A stretch of DNA of 64,000 bases from Nephrocerus scutellatus (GCA_947095585.1 OX352761.1:31463777-31527776), one strand, 5' to 3'. Shown: positions 1 to 10,473, counted from the first letter of the stretch. Numbers and translations: made by a program. The notes: generated by a model not told the origin, from the letters alone.

Positions 1-200
1 TGTTGGTGCTTGTCAGTAACTCTGTGCTTCCTTTCTTGACATTCTTTTCAGTCAGACAAGTCCTCCAGTTAGCTGGGTGATTTCCATGACAGTTGATACA
101 TTTCGCTTTCTCATCCTTCTTTAATAGACTGCCATTTGTTTGATGTGTTCCTTCACACTTATCGCTTAAAGCTTAACATCTTTTGCATTGATGTATTGTG
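1..200 (-). pseudogene. ORF1 (gag-like) zinc-knuckle fragment of a non-LTR retrotransposon, runs off left edge
   Basis: Read on the minus strand, the first 200 bases encode two cysteine-rich clusters. The clearer one is CINCHGNHPANWRTC, the CCHC-type knuckle seen at the end of ORF1 (RNA-binding nucleoprotein) of Jockey-group and related LINEs. A stop codon lies between the clusters, so the copy is broken. The rest of ORF1 would lie downstream on the minus strand, outside the window. Its link to the LINE at 440-2690 is unproven. Confidence 0.5.
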
Positions 201-369
201 TCTTTGAAGTAGGTCAATCTTAACAACAATATCCATTATTGATTTAATAACGTATAGTTTTTCGATAACTACTTGTTTGTGAAAGAAGTGCATAAAATGA
301 GGTAATTTTCTGTTTCTTGTCATTTGTTTCCCATCATTAATATTTGTTTATTAAAGTAAACATTTTTTA

Positions 370-455
370 CGGTTTAATAGGGTCTGTAGTTTTGGGAACT
401 AAGCCATTTCTCAAGCGATTCGTATGAAATTCGGTATGTAGGACTAAGATACATC
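370..455. repeat. Single relative of the 118-bp tandem repeat at 21486-21905
   Basis: The stretch with ATTCGTATGAAATTCGGTAT, followed by a 'TAGGACTAAGAT' box, matches the tandem units at 21486-21905. A single unit this far away shows that the unit is dispersed and not a local satellite only. The rest of 200-440 is AT-rich with nothing recognisable. Confidence 0.5.
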
Positions 456-511
456 CATGCAGCTTCTGTAGAAGTCATTCGAGAAGACTCCGAGTCTTGC
501 TGCATGCTTGC

Positions 512-1140
512 CTATAGACAGAGTCCATTTATGACACCTACAATAGCACCGATGTGCGATATTTTTTGAGAGATCAAACACTTGGAGCGTTTCGGATCCA
601 GCTTGGGCCAAATCTGCTTCGCTGCTATGCAAGTTGTTCCGTTTGACCACCTACGATTAGTTTTGTCGATAGAATCCCGCTTTAACATGAGTTTGCATGT
701 AGCGATTGGTATGCCTAGAGAACCATATTTTGGTAAGATGGGTAGTGTAGTTCCTTGTTTGGCGAGTTCGTCAGCCATAGAGTTTCCCGGAATGTCTCTA
801 TGTCGCGGTACCCAACACAGGTGGATATTAAACTACTCCGCAATCTCCCTAAGAGATGATCGGCAGTTACGGCTAAGGTTGAATATATAGAGACTGAGTC
901 CATGGATTTTAGCGCGGCTTGGCTATCCGAGAATATACGGATATCCTTAGAGGATATGAAGTAACTTTTCAGCCAATATAAGGCTTCACTTATCGCAATA
1001 ATCTCAGCCTGGAACACTACAGTTATTAGGAAGACGGAAAGAGAGGCTAATATTAAGTTTTTTTGAGAAAACACCTCCACCAACTCCGACATCAGTTTTA
1101 GACCCGCCTGTGTAAAAACGAATGTGTTCATCTTCCTAGT
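512..1140 (-). pseudogene. LINE RNase H domain and C-terminal tail, broken
   Basis: RNase H removes the RNA strand during target-primed reverse transcription. The core FQAEIIAISEAL (catalytic Glu) and IFSDSQAALKS (catalytic Asp) are clear, and MADELAKQG matches the last conserved block. In the frame upstream of FSQK the expected YTDGS reads YTGGS, so the first catalytic Asp is replaced by Gly. Frameshifts separate the blocks. The tail with Trp-rich and Ile-rich residues (650-444) is the region after RNase H. Confidence 0.75.
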
Positions 1141-1665
1141 ACGCGCCTTCTACCCAGAATGATCTGGAGGGAAAGGTGACCTGGAAGTTTTTATTGAAAT
1201 GGAGCTGTGAAGTGGTGTAGTCTATTTTGTCTGGGATCCTGACTCAATTCAGGATAGAGGAGTGGCCGATTTCATTTCTAGTCCACTCGAAGATAGCCTT
1301 GAGGCGAATAGCCGAGCTAGCAGCTACTTGCCTGCTGAAAATGTAGAGAGTTTCAAGGTCGAACCGAATGTCCAGTGCGGCGGAGGGGGTTGTACGAAGT
1401 GCTCCGCTCATACATAGACTATTTGATCTTTGGACTTTGCTTAATTTATCTAGGTTTACTTTCTTATTTAAGGCAGTCTACCAAACAGCCACACCGTAAA
1501 CTAAAGAGGACAAGTTCAGTTTTGAGTGGGCTTCAATTTGTTAGCTTGTTGAGAGCATTTTGCAGGAGTTCTCTTAAGGTATTAGGTTACTTTCCTGAGA
1601 CGGGAATAGTAACGTCGTAACTCGGCAGCCCTCCCTTATCAGGCATACAAGCAGCCCGTTCACCA

Positions 1666-2420
1666 CTAAGTTCCATAGAAGGGGGACAGGACTCCTCCTT
1701 GTGGGGTTCTTCTGCTGACATATCTTCTGGAAGACGACACACTTAGTTTTGAGTTAACAATCTGACTTGTGAGAATAAGGTTAATCATTTCGTCTAGTGA
1801 TTCGTCTACATTCAAAGCAGTCAGTGAATCTGTGATCGCAGATGTGTTGACGTTATTAAAAGCGCCTTCCATATCTAGAAAAGCTATCATAGTGTACCAT
1901 AGTGTACTCCTGGTAAGGAGTATTCAATGGAACGTACTAGCGTATGCGGAGCTGCTTCCACAGATTTACCCTTGCAATACATATGTTGATCTGTGGACAG
2001 AAGTTTCTTTTCAATGTACTTATGTGGATGTCTTTCAGTCTTTCCAGTGTCTTTAGGAGGAACGATGGTAAACTGATTGGTCTGAGATCTTTTGGATTAA
2101 CGTGCGAGCATTTGTCCGCTTTGGTTATGAATACCACTCTGACCTCTCTCCATAAATCCGCAATGTGGACCAGCTCAAGACAACTTCTTAGAATCGTCTC
2201 TAGCAAAGGAAGGATAATATCAGAAGTCCTTTGCAGATCGGATCCGCGCGTAAAGGTTACACACACTCTTTTTTTTAATTAAGTTTTTTGCTTCAAAAAA
2301 AATCTGTCTACTCCGGAGATCACTATTGATGGTGGTAGTGTCTTCAAGCCAAGTTTGTAAGTCTTCTATCATCGTCTTAGCTTGTGAATTTGTGTGCTTT
2401 GCCGTATGTAGCCACACCAT
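1666..2420 (-). pseudogene. LINE reverse transcriptase fragments (fingers and palm)
   Basis: Two minus-strand open pieces carry RT blocks. 2266-1937 has WREVRVVFITKADKCSHVNP followed by a DLRPISL block (fingers). 1890-1666 has AFLDMEGAFNNV (motif A, catalytic Asp) and TPQGGVLSP (motif B). Motif C (YADD) should fall in 1660-1500 but I could not read it, so it is decayed or deleted. The pieces are in different frames. Same element as the RNase H relic next to it. Confidence 0.75.
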
Positions 2421-2689
2421 TATGTTTCTTGATGATATTTAAGGACTTTCTACTGCCTTGCGTTTTTTCGTCAACCTTTTGCTTTTTTCAGATGTCGTTC
2501 TGTCTCTAGTCCAAGCTCCTCTTCATCTGAAAGGTATTCTTTTTTGCATCTTGTTGGATTGGTTAGACAGGATAAGTATTGATACTGTCTGCCCAGTTGA
2601 ACATTTGTCATTATTCATGGTATACAAGTTTTTCATTTTATACCTTCTAGCAGTTCCAGGCTACCAGTTTAGGATGTAGGGCTTTTCTA

Positions 2690-3080
2690 TCGTAGTTTGG
2701 TCCACGGATAGTATTTTATTTCCCACCTACCCGATATATAAATCGAGCATTCCCCTATCCGTTATCTTGGGGACGCGTTCTCTAGGAATACAACACCCTC
2801 CGACTCGTGACTTGCTGTTGCAGCCCGAAATATTGTCAGTCCGTAGCGCATGTAGTTGCTGTCGATTATAAAAGAGTTACCGAGATTTCAAGAGATTTGC
2901 ACCCTTATAATGCATAGGCACAACGTGGGCTTGGAAATATTTGGATAGAAGAAGAAAAGAAAGTGGTGTGGTGGTGGGTGAAGTTGGTCTCACACCCAAG
3001 CCCTTACAACCAACCTAGAATATTATGCTCATAAACCAAAATTCATTGATGGCTCTACATTTTCATTATACTTCATACAT
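2690..3080. other. Intergenic; contains a short LINE 3' tail relic at about 2890-3000
   Basis: Most of this stretch shows nothing I recognise. 2896-2913 carries TTTGCACCCTTATAATGC followed by a GTGGGC box, matching the 3' untranslated region of the CR1/Jockey-like LINE at 34580-34620. It is therefore probably a severely 5'-truncated minus-strand copy. Confidence 0.45.
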
Positions 3081-3149
3081 CAACTCAACCGTACATATGA
3101 GTACAGCACAGTGTACAGTGTACAGCATCGTATCATGTGTACTTGTAAT

Positions 3150-3265
3150 CTAGATGAGCAGTGCGGTGAGAAAAATTGGTGCGTTTTTGCACGCACTGGG
3201 AACGAACCCGGTGTCCTCCGATTGGGACCCAATGGTTCTAACCACTGCACTACCGACATTGACAA
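3150..3265 (-). mobile_element. tRNA-derived SINE-like sequence (second family)
   Basis: On the minus strand a pol III A box (TAGTGCAGTGG, within 3234-3252) is followed by a B box (GGGTTCGTTCCC, 3198-3209) with tRNA-like spacing. The T-stem has mismatched pairs and no good anticodon loop forms, so this is a tRNA-derived retroposon or pseudo-tRNA and not a functional tRNA. Its body differs from the SINE at 5032-5341. Nothing was recognised in 3270-3735. Confidence 0.5.
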
Positions 3266-3734
3266 AATAAACAAAAAAAAAGTTTGATCGCTCTTTGTGT
3301 CTCCCATTTATAGTTTTCGACTATGCGTTCAAAATTAACAATTATTTAAGCCTGATTCTTGTCCACTACATGAGCGTCCGGTAAATTTTTTTTTCGCAGT
3401 TTCGTGCTCAAGTGAACTCCCGTAAAATAAAAACACACAAATGTTTTTATGTAATTGGCACATGCCTTCATATACATGCACCCTTAAATACTAGGCTATA
3501 TGCTTCGCACAACTTGAACGTCAAGGCTTAAGGAGTGAATAAGAGCAGAAGTATGCGAGCTAGTGTTTTAAAATGCCTGCGGATCGTAATGATGCAGAAA
3601 TAGAGAGCTTAGCAAAGCCTTCCACATACATGTAGTAAAGAAAGAATCTATCAACTAACGTTCAAAGATTGGCTTGATGGTTGAGCTTTTAAATCTCCGT
3701 GAGTATTACGGTAGAATTCACCGTAGGTGTATAG

Positions 3735-3835
3735 CGATAAAACATTGACAAGCAGAAAACATTCCTGTGGTGTTCAAGCAAATTTATTGATCTCGCAATG
3801 TTTTCGTCACTTCGATTCTTTATTCTATCAGATGC
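3735..3835 (-). mobile_element. Short relic of the CR1/Jockey-like LINE
   Basis: The run 'AACATTCCT...GGTGTTCAAGC...TTTTCG' aligns by eye with 34905-34945 inside the RT C-terminal region of the LINE at 34547-37364, in the same minus orientation. About 100 bp are recognisable. Confidence 0.5.
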
Positions 3836-3916
3836 AGACGCAAGTTAGTTTTTAATTCCAATTGCGAAGAGGAGAGATGTTCCTACTTATAAGACAAGTC
3901 ACCCACGGAAACCGAA

Positions 3917-4600
3917 GTGCCGGTCGGTATCGATTTGATGCGTTCATTTCAAGAGCTCAGGATTATTCAAGATTTCCATAATTTTAGAAAGAATGGGCGT
4001 ATGAGCTTTTTCTACAAGTCTAGAGCTCTCCTCAGAAAAGATTCTGGCAACTATATCTGCGCAAAACGCCGAGTTGCATGCCAAATCATGGGAGATTGTG
4101 TAGAGGTGCGCTTATCCACCTCGTACTGGGATATATTACGTCTCCATGATAAGACTCAATACCTGCAAAGGTATTTAGCCAGGATAATCTAATCCTTAAG
4201 AGCACCGATAAGGTTTCGGCGTTTGATCGCGGTACCTCTGACAAAGGGCAAGCTGGAAATTCGTCTAATGGCGCCATTTGGGCATGCTAGTCCCAGCGGT
4301 TCCGGAAAAACCTCATTTAAGCAGGCTGTGAGAACAGCCTCCTCGATCATCAGTGACGTTGGGCATGCTGATCACAACGGTTCCGGAACCAAGTCTAAAA
4401 AGCAAGTCCAAAAACCAGCTACTTTGATCCGCAGCACCACTGTGTACGCTAGTCCCTGCGGTTCTGGCAGCAAAACTTCAAATCGGATGAAGGATGAGTA
4501 GGGGAAAGGGCCCTAAAAAAGCCCAATTACTCCGGCAGGCTAAAGTGTCCAGGGAAGACTAATAAGCACTGCCGAAACAGAAACCTCAGTATTGGATCGT
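3917..4600 (+). other. Unassigned coding-like stretch with three imperfect peptide repeats
   Basis: An open frame at 4223-4501 contains GHASPSGSGK, GHADHNGSGTK and YASPCGSGSK at intervals of about 33 and 27 residues. The repeat is visible in the DNA as 'GGGCATGCT..TCC.AGCGGTTCCGG'. A second frame starting near 4493 reads MSRGKGPKKAQLLRQAKV and then stops. The basic, Gly/Ser-rich character would fit the start of a retrotransposon ORF1, but I do not recognise the family. The 3917-4192 frame upstream is also unassigned. Confidence 0.3.
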
Positions 4601-4821
4601 TGTGAATTTTGCAAATAAAAATACAACAAATGTTCGTTTATTTACAACTTACTACTTTAATTTAAGAAAAACAACAATTCACAAATTAACACTAGTGATT
4701 ATTTATTATTCACATATAACACTTTTATCACACTTATATTACATGTCACACAGAAGTCTGGTACAATTGCAAATAAAAATTAACTGCTCTAAAGTATGGG
4801 GTATTTATACCTAATAAACAG

Positions 4822-4855
4822 TTTCTATTTCTATTCTATTTCTATTTCTATTCTT
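4822..4855 (+). repeat. (TATTTC)n microsatellite after an AATAAA box
   Basis: Four to five units of TATTTC/TATTC follow CCTAATAAACAG. An A/T-rich stretch ending in AATAAA plus a short simple repeat resembles a LINE 3' terminus, so 4600-4855 may be the 3' end of a plus-strand retrotransposon. This is an inference from position only. Confidence 0.5.
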
Positions 4856-5017
4856 ACAAAAAGGGAACCATCTAGCTTCTAGCAAATACCAGAACATACT
4901 GGTATAATTTTATATAAAATTCAACTCGTACAATTTTATATAAGTTACCCACATAATTTTATACACAATATTACCTATACTGATTTACAGATGGCGCTTT
5001 TAAGTATACTAAAGCTG

Positions 5018-5355
5018 TTATCGTAACATTATAATAATATTCGGCGCGACAGACCGTTGCGGTCTAAGGCCGAGCTTCCCGTGACCATTTGTGTTTGCAT
5101 GTATATTTTTCGACACAAATGGAAGGAACATACAATTTAAGGCCGGATCCGAACGGCGAATTTTGAGAAGCTTTCCGGGACAGGTTATTACTCTCGGAAC
5201 GTTTGTCAGACATTCGCGAGAGGTGGGACACCGTTAAGAATACTTTTGGTGTTACTGGGATTCAAACCACGAACCTCCTACTCAGTAGCCATGCGCATTT
5301 CCACTGAGCCACGGCGCCAACATTTATTATTAGTATTATTATTATCGTAACATTA
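5018..5355 (-). mobile_element. SINE family 1, copy a: tRNA-derived, with 14-bp target-site duplication
   Basis: On the minus strand the head has an A box (TGGCTCAGTGG) and B box (GGTTTGAATCC), about 55 bp apart as in tRNA genes. A body ending in GGTCTGTCGCGCCGAATATT and an ATT-type tail follow. Flanking direct repeats TTATCGTAACATTA lie at 5018-5031 and 5342-5355, so the inserted unit is 5032-5341. Intact duplications imply fairly recent insertion. A close relative is at 12638-12920. Confidence 0.85.
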
Positions 5356-5363
5356 CCCCCGCC

Positions 5364-5883
5364 TTAATTTTGATCATCCCGAACAGATTCAGCAGTCATC
5401 CTGACTTTGTACCTCGCTAATCTGTCGATGTGGTCAACTTTTAATTTACGTCTGGGGCTTTGTTGAATCCAATATACTACATCAAGAAGATAAATTATGA
5501 TGTACTTTTGGAGATTTTCTTGTTCTCTTAGGATTGTAAAGCCAGACAAAATCTCCTTCCTGATATCCTCCACAGTTCGCCTGCAGGTCATATCGCGTTA
5601 TCATCCTGTTACTAACATTTACAATGTTGTTCCTTACTGCAGCGTAAACAATGACGATACTTCGTGCTAATGGCGCTAAAACCTTGTATTGATGCATTTT
5701 CACTCTAGGTGCTCGTTGCAGTCCTCTTATAGCAGCACATTTCTCATACGTTCGGCACCAGTTTTCCACATCTCTGCTGCAATTGACCCAAATGAATCGA
5801 TTTCTTACTTTATCTAGTATTTCGTTAATGCCCAAATGTTCTCCTGATGTTCCAATGCATGTTTCGTGAAGAACCTCGAACAC
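5364..5883 (-). pseudogene. Ty3/Gypsy integrase fragment with internal deletion
   Basis: 5883-5700 (minus) reads HLGINEILDKVRNRFIWVNC with a CRTYEKCAA block, the zinc-binding N-terminal domain of a retrotransposon integrase. It is joined almost directly to a C-terminal-like segment rich in Arg/Tyr with GDFVWLYNPKRTRKSPKVHH, the region after the catalytic core. The core (D,D-35-E) of about 130 residues is missing, and a frameshift lies near 5560. It belongs to a different lineage from the LTR element at 12497-19748. Confidence 0.7.
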
Positions 5884-6270
5884 CCAATTCTTTTATAGCA
5901 TAACCTTTGATGTGGTGCTCTGACCATGGGCAGATTCCCAAAGTCTTACTAGCAGTCCATCTTCTTCCTTTTACTTGTATATAATTTATAATAATTTAAA
6001 ATATGGAAGCATTTAAATCATCACGTGCTTGTTCATCTCTTAGCTGCTCTTTTGTCCAACAATCATTCATCTGGACCATAATTAGTGAAACAACTGAAAA
6101 TTTTTTGTTTTCCTATCATGTTTTTTTCCGGGGACAAAACATTTCCTGAATGATCTATCATTGTTATTGTAGGTAATTCTGAGCGATTCTTCCACATTAC
6201 GCAATCTTAACACTTATTTCTTTTAATCTAGTGACATCTGGTGAGCCTTTATAAAATCAGAATAGGGGGA
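5884..6270. other. Intergenic, nothing recognised
   Basis: AT-rich sequence between the integrase scrap and the RTE element. I see no gene, RNA or repeat in it. Confidence 0.5.
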
Positions 6271-6519
6271 ATAACACAGAATACTCTAGAATTGCAGGTG
6301 GCCGTAACTATCTCTGAGTGGTGGAAGTATGATCAAACCACGTGGTGGTCGCCAGTAATTTTCCTGCAATGCAGCAAAAGCGGAATGATCGGGCTAGTCC
6401 CTTCAAAGTAAGGTTGGCGCAAGGCCAATAAAAAATTTTCATTGCGGAACCTAAAATCACCCTCGGATACACTGATGAACGACGATGACCACGGCAACGA
6501 AAACGGCTAAACGATTTAA

Positions 6520-7933
6520 GAATCTTATGGAACGTACGCTCACTATATAGAGCTCGAGCTGCACAGCAGCTAGCCGACACCCTGTCTAAATGTAAGGCTG
6601 ACATAACAGAAATCCAGGAGATGCGGTGAACGGGGAATGGTGTCTTACAAAAATCAGAATATGGCATATATTACAGCTGTCATGCAAGACATAATGTGCT
6701 CGGCTTTAAAGCAATAAATAAACGGCTATGCACCCTTCGCGTGCAGGGCAAATTTAAAAACATAAGCCTCATAAACGTTTACGCACCTACAGAGGATTCC
6801 CCAGATGATGAAAAAGAAGAATTCTTTGAAACAGTCGAACGAGAACTCCATGGCTGCCCTCAGTATGATCAAAAATCATTCTGGGGGATATGAATGCTAA
6901 AAAAGGTTGGGAGCCAGTTTTCAGGCAGTACATTGGCACCCATAGCTTACACGAGAACACTAATGACAATGGACAACGAGTCATAGAGATGGCAGCAAGC
7001 AATAATTTGGTCGTTGCGAGTACAAGATTTGCACGTAAAAATATCCACAAAGCCACCTGGGTATCTCTTGATGGAGTCACTCGCAACCAGATAGACCACG
7101 TGTTGATAGACCGCCACCACAACCCGAACCTGATGACGGTACGAACGAACCAAGGTGCCAACGTCGACTCGGACCACTATCTTGTTGGTATGGTGCTCCG
7201 AGCGTGGATTGCATCATTAAGAAAGACAGCATCCGCGAATCAGATTCGAGTCAACACGGCTGCCCTTCGCAACGAAGAGACCAGAAACAACTACGGTCAA
7301 GCGATAGGACTCGCCCTAAATACAGGAAGAGTAAGTCCTGGGGCTGAGATGCCCGGCGTAGAAGAGAAATGGACACGACTTAAGAATACTGTCATTAGTA
7401 CTGCTGACTCCATTTTAAGCAGGAGTCGTAGAGATCGAAACTACTGGTTCGATTACGAATGTAAGCTAGCGACTAAGCGAAAGAATGTTGTGTATCGAGC
7501 AATGCAACAATCTCATAGAACGCGGGCACGCGAAGATGAATATAAAGAGCTCAGAAGATATGAAAAAACAGTTCACCGGCGAAAGAAAGCAGCCTGGGAG
7601 AAGTATCTCGTCCGTGAGCTAGAACAGTACAGAGAGCGAGGACCGCACCAGAGGCGGAAGTTCTACCAAAGTGTCCGCGGTATGACGCAATACACACCGC
7701 ATTGCACATACTGCAAAGACAAAAAAGGTAAACTGATCGCCGATCTCAAAGGCATCTTAGAGCGATGGGAAAAGCACTTTCATGAGTTGCTTAATGGCCA
7801 CCTAACTGAGGAATTGGGGGCTCCACCAGTGACCGAAGACCACACTATGCTGCCGCCATTAAGCATAGAGGTTAATAATAATAATTTTCGGCGCGACAGA
7901 CCATGGGGCTATCCTTCAAGCCCCGTACTCTAA
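6520..7933 (+). pseudogene. RTE endonuclease and linker
   Basis: The endonuclease nicks target DNA for target-primed reverse transcription. Visible blocks are ITEIQEMR near 6605 (metal-binding Glu), INVYAPTED near 6770, GDMNAKKG at about 6885-6910 spanning a frameshift (catalytic Asp/Asn), NQIDHVLID near 7090 and SDHYLVGM near 7170 (catalytic Asp/His). A basic, coiled-coil-like linker follows (7400-7750). The open frame from 6890 ends at 7933 only because it reads into foreign sequence after LSIEV. Confidence 0.85.
7873..7912 (-). mobile_element. Tail-only scrap of SINE family 1 inside the RTE ORF
   Basis: The 40-bp stretch carries TAATAATAATAATTTTCGGC followed by GCGACAGACC, the reverse complement of the SINE family 1 tail (compare 5025-5055 and 12890-12920). 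It sits where the RT fingers should be, and the next RTE codons (about 7925) correspond to sequence roughly 100 residues further on. The scrap therefore marks an insertion-deletion junction. Confidence 0.65.
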
Positions 7934-7934
7934 A

Positions 7935-9140
7935 GTCATCATTGGTCCATACAAGTGTGGCTTCATCCCAGGCAAATCAACAACGGATCAGATTTACACC
8001 CTTATGCAGGTGATGGAAAAATGTGTAGAGTTTCAAAACTCACTACACAATCTTTTTGTAGACTTTAAAGCCGCCTATGATAGCATAGCCAGAGTAGAAC
8101 TTTATAAAGCTATGAGAGAAATCGGCATCCCAAATAAACTGACACTACATAGTCGTTGACCATGACCAATGTTATAAGCCAAGTAAAAAAATTCGGATCA
8201 CTATCAAGCCCATTCAACATCTATAACGGACTACGACAAGGGGATGGACTGGCCTGTGTCCTCTTTAACCTGTGGTTGGAAAAATTGATCCGAGATTCTG
8301 ACGTAACGGCGAAAAGAAGAATCCTCTATAAGTCCATTCAGATACTGGCTTATGCAGACGATATTGACATCGTTGGTAGAAACCGAAGAGCTGTACAGGA
8401 AGCTTTCATCCAGATAGAGAAGGCGGCACGAAATCAGGGGCTGCACATAAATGAAAGCAAAACAAAGTCCATGGTGGCCACGTCTGCGAGTAGAAGATCC
8501 AACATTAATCCCTCAATTCAAATAGTGGAGCGCGAATTTGAATCCTTTAACTATCCCGGGTCAACTGTAGCAGCCGATAACAGCATGGATTCAGAAATCC
8601 GCGCACGGATGCTTAAAGCCAACAAAGCCTACTATAGTCTGTCAAGACTCTTCGAATCCAGGAACTTAATCATAACATCCAAGCTGCTGATATATAAGAC
8701 AATGGTCATACCAGTACTTACATATGGATCAGAGACTTGGGTGCTTAGCAAAAAGCATTCTGACTTCTTAGTCGCGTTCGAGAGAAAAGTCTTACGGAGA
8801 ATTGTTGGCCCCGTATGTGAGGAAGGACGATTCCGGAGACTCTATAATGATGAGATCGTTACCGCGATGTCGACATCGTGAAGAAAATTAAGCTCGGTTG
8901 CCTCCGGTGGCCAGGACACCTAGATCGCATGAGCGAAAACGATCCTGCTCGGAAAGTCCTTTGCGGTAGGATTAATGGAACACGACAGCGAGGCCGGCAA
9001 AGCCTAAGCTGGAAGGATGGCGTAGACCAGGACGCCCAGAGTTTAGGGATGCCAAAATGGATGACACCGGCTCGAAATCGGGACCGGTGAAGAGACTTTT
9101 TGCGGCAGGCCATGACCGGACCCCGGCTGTAGAGCCAAAT
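7935..9140 (+). pseudogene. RTE reverse transcriptase, palm, thumb and C-terminus
   Basis: The frame resumes at 7935 with IGPYKCGFIPGKSTT and the VDFKAAYDS block (motif A, catalytic Asp). From 8156 it shows LRQGDGLACVLFN (motif B) and LAYADDIDIVGRN (motif C, both catalytic Asp residues present), then the thumb with YLTYGSETW-like TYGSETWVLSKK. A frameshift near 8150 and a stop near 8880 interrupt it. The last segment (8878-9090) has the basic C-terminus with LRWPGHLDRM. Confidence 0.85.
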
Positions 9141-9274
9141 ATTATGGTGATGCAACTAATAAGACAAAAACTAAAAATTTAAAAAGCTACCAAAGAAACT
9201 ACCAATGGACTTAGTGTTTTCACATTTTTGATGTAACGTATTTGAGGTATGTTTTAGGTAGTTTAGTATTTTTC

Positions 9275-9475
9275 GAATTCTCTACATTAACTTCGCGTGC
9301 CCGGATGTCTGTCTGTCGGTGGCTGGCTGGTGAAATCTTGTGATCAATATTAAACCCACTTCCTAAAGCCCGATTTTATTCAAACTTTGCACACATGAGT
9401 ATCTCAGATCACAACACTTTCTATACAAATTTGGAAGTGATCGGGCCCCAAAGCGAGATCTCCTTTATATTTTTT
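9275..9475 (+). mobile_element. Family A repeat, copy 1 (truncated)
   Basis: Starts with the family A head (ATTCTCTACATTAACTTCGCG), then GGCTGGCTGG and part of one internal unit. It is cut off where the next copy begins at 9476, so the two lie head to tail. Confidence 0.7.
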
Positions 9476-9944
9476 AAATTCTCTATATTAACTTCGCGTG
9501 CACGTGGCTGGCTGGTTGGCTGGCTGGCTGGCTGGTCAGATTTTCTGATCAATTTTTAGCCCACTTCCCATGGCCCGATTTTATTGAAATTTTGCACACA
9601 TGTATATTTCCGGTGACAATACTTTCTATTAAAATTCGGGGGGCTCCCATACAAATATTTTACAAAATTTACCCGATTTTCTTAAAATTTTGTACACATG
9701 TGTGTCTTCGATGGAAAACACTTTTTGTAAAAATTTGGAGCGATCGGCCCCTTGGGGACCCCAATATACAATTTTTAAATATCGCTATATCGCATCAGAT
9801 CACGGCAAAGTCTGAGCTCTGTGCTTTGTGAGCAGCGCTGTTCGCTGCCGCTGCGTCATTTCTTGATGCTTTTGCCACAAGGCGAGCACGCAGCAATTAG
9901 ACAATTTACAAGAAAAATTTTAATTTTTATGGGTTGTTTTTTTT
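9476..9944 (+). mobile_element. Family A repeat, copy 2 (both ends present)
   Basis: Family A has a head (AAATTCTCTATATTAACTTC), a GGCTGG-type short tandem, internal units of about 120-160 bp built on 'ACACATGTGTAT...GATGGACAACACTTT', a CG-richer segment (9790-9900) and a tail (AATTTTTATGGGTTG plus a T run). A 10-bp word AAATTCTCTA occurs inverted near both ends. There is no ORF of its own. The layout resembles DINE-1/HINE-type non-autonomous Helentrons, which is an inference. Confidence 0.75.
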
Positions 9945-10369
9945 GTTCAAAATTTACCCGGATTTATTCAAACTTTGAATAAACATGTCCACAATTAAAT
10001 ATATTAGAGCACCACCGCTATACAGAGGCCAAGGATAGAGTGACACAGCAATGTAATTTAGATTGCTCTTATCGAATAGCAAAAAGCCTATAATTTGTCT
10101 TGTTGCTGCATAGCGCTTCTACGCTACCAATGCTTATTAGTACCTGAAGGTTATTTTTTAAATCAATGCCGTTAATAATTTTTTGACATTTTTCCAAAGA
10201 AATGCGTATTTCTGAGGGGTTTTAAATAGGGGAGGGCTTTATTGGTTTGGGTTGGTTAATTGGATTACCTTTTATTTGATAGGTAATTAGGAAGCTGTTT
10301 AATTGAAGGAACTAAATATATAGTCATTCGAATAAAGCTTGCCCATAACGTACAAAAAGAATTGCTAGA
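9945..10369. other. Intergenic, nothing recognised
   Basis: AT-rich sequence between family A copy 2 and the Helitron 3' terminus. No gene or repeat family was identified. Confidence 0.4.
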
Positions 10370-10396
10370 CTAGTAAGTACCCGTCAAAAATGACGG
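10370..10396 (-). other. Helitron 3' terminus: hairpin and CTAG
   Basis: A perfect 6-bp stem with a 4-nt loop lies 7 nt before the terminal CTAG, which is followed by T, as rolling-circle Helitrons insert between A and T. A closely similar hairpin and CTAG occur at 19961-19988. Confidence 0.7.
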
Positions 10397-10473
10397 AATG
10401 AACTTTTTTCACTTGAGTTCCAATCTATAATTAATATTAGTAAAGTAAGTATTTGTTTTGGATAAAATTAAGT

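Larger units (their letters stand above)
440..2690 (-). mobile_element. Degraded non-LTR retrotransposon with RNase H (I/R1/LOA-type)
   Basis: On the minus strand the order is RT fingers (about 2266-1937), RT palm (1890-1666), RT thumb/connection (about 1660-1150) and RNase H (about 1110-720), then a C-terminal tail. An RNase H fused after the RT marks the I/R1/LOA group and is absent from RTE and most CR1/Jockey-like elements. Frames are broken at about 770, 1040, 1300 and 1900, so the copy is dead. Endonuclease and ORF1 are not recognisable upstream (2420-2690). Confidence 0.75.
6275..9175 (+). mobile_element. RTE-clade non-LTR retrotransposon, copy 1, degraded
   Basis: A single ORF encodes an apurinic-type endonuclease (about 6520-7190) and a reverse transcriptase (about 7850-8880) with no RNase H, the RTE layout. 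It differs from an intact copy by a stop near 6630, a frameshift at about 6893, loss of part of the RT fingers at 7873-7912 and a break near 8150. The leader at 6275-6480 matches the leader of copy 2 (about 57700-57490, minus). Host databases often label such ORFs 'craniofacial development protein 2-like', which is a transposon-derived name. Confidence 0.85.

Noticed and set aside
3190..3260. Functional tRNA gene
   Set aside because: A and B boxes are present, but the T-stem is mismatched and no proper anticodon stem-loop forms. The similar signals at 5270, 12645 and 51740 belong to SINEs.
6890..8881. Host gene resembling craniofacial development protein 2
   Set aside because: The frames are endonuclease and reverse transcriptase of an RTE element, with a second copy at 55140-57715. 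The database name derives from transposons.
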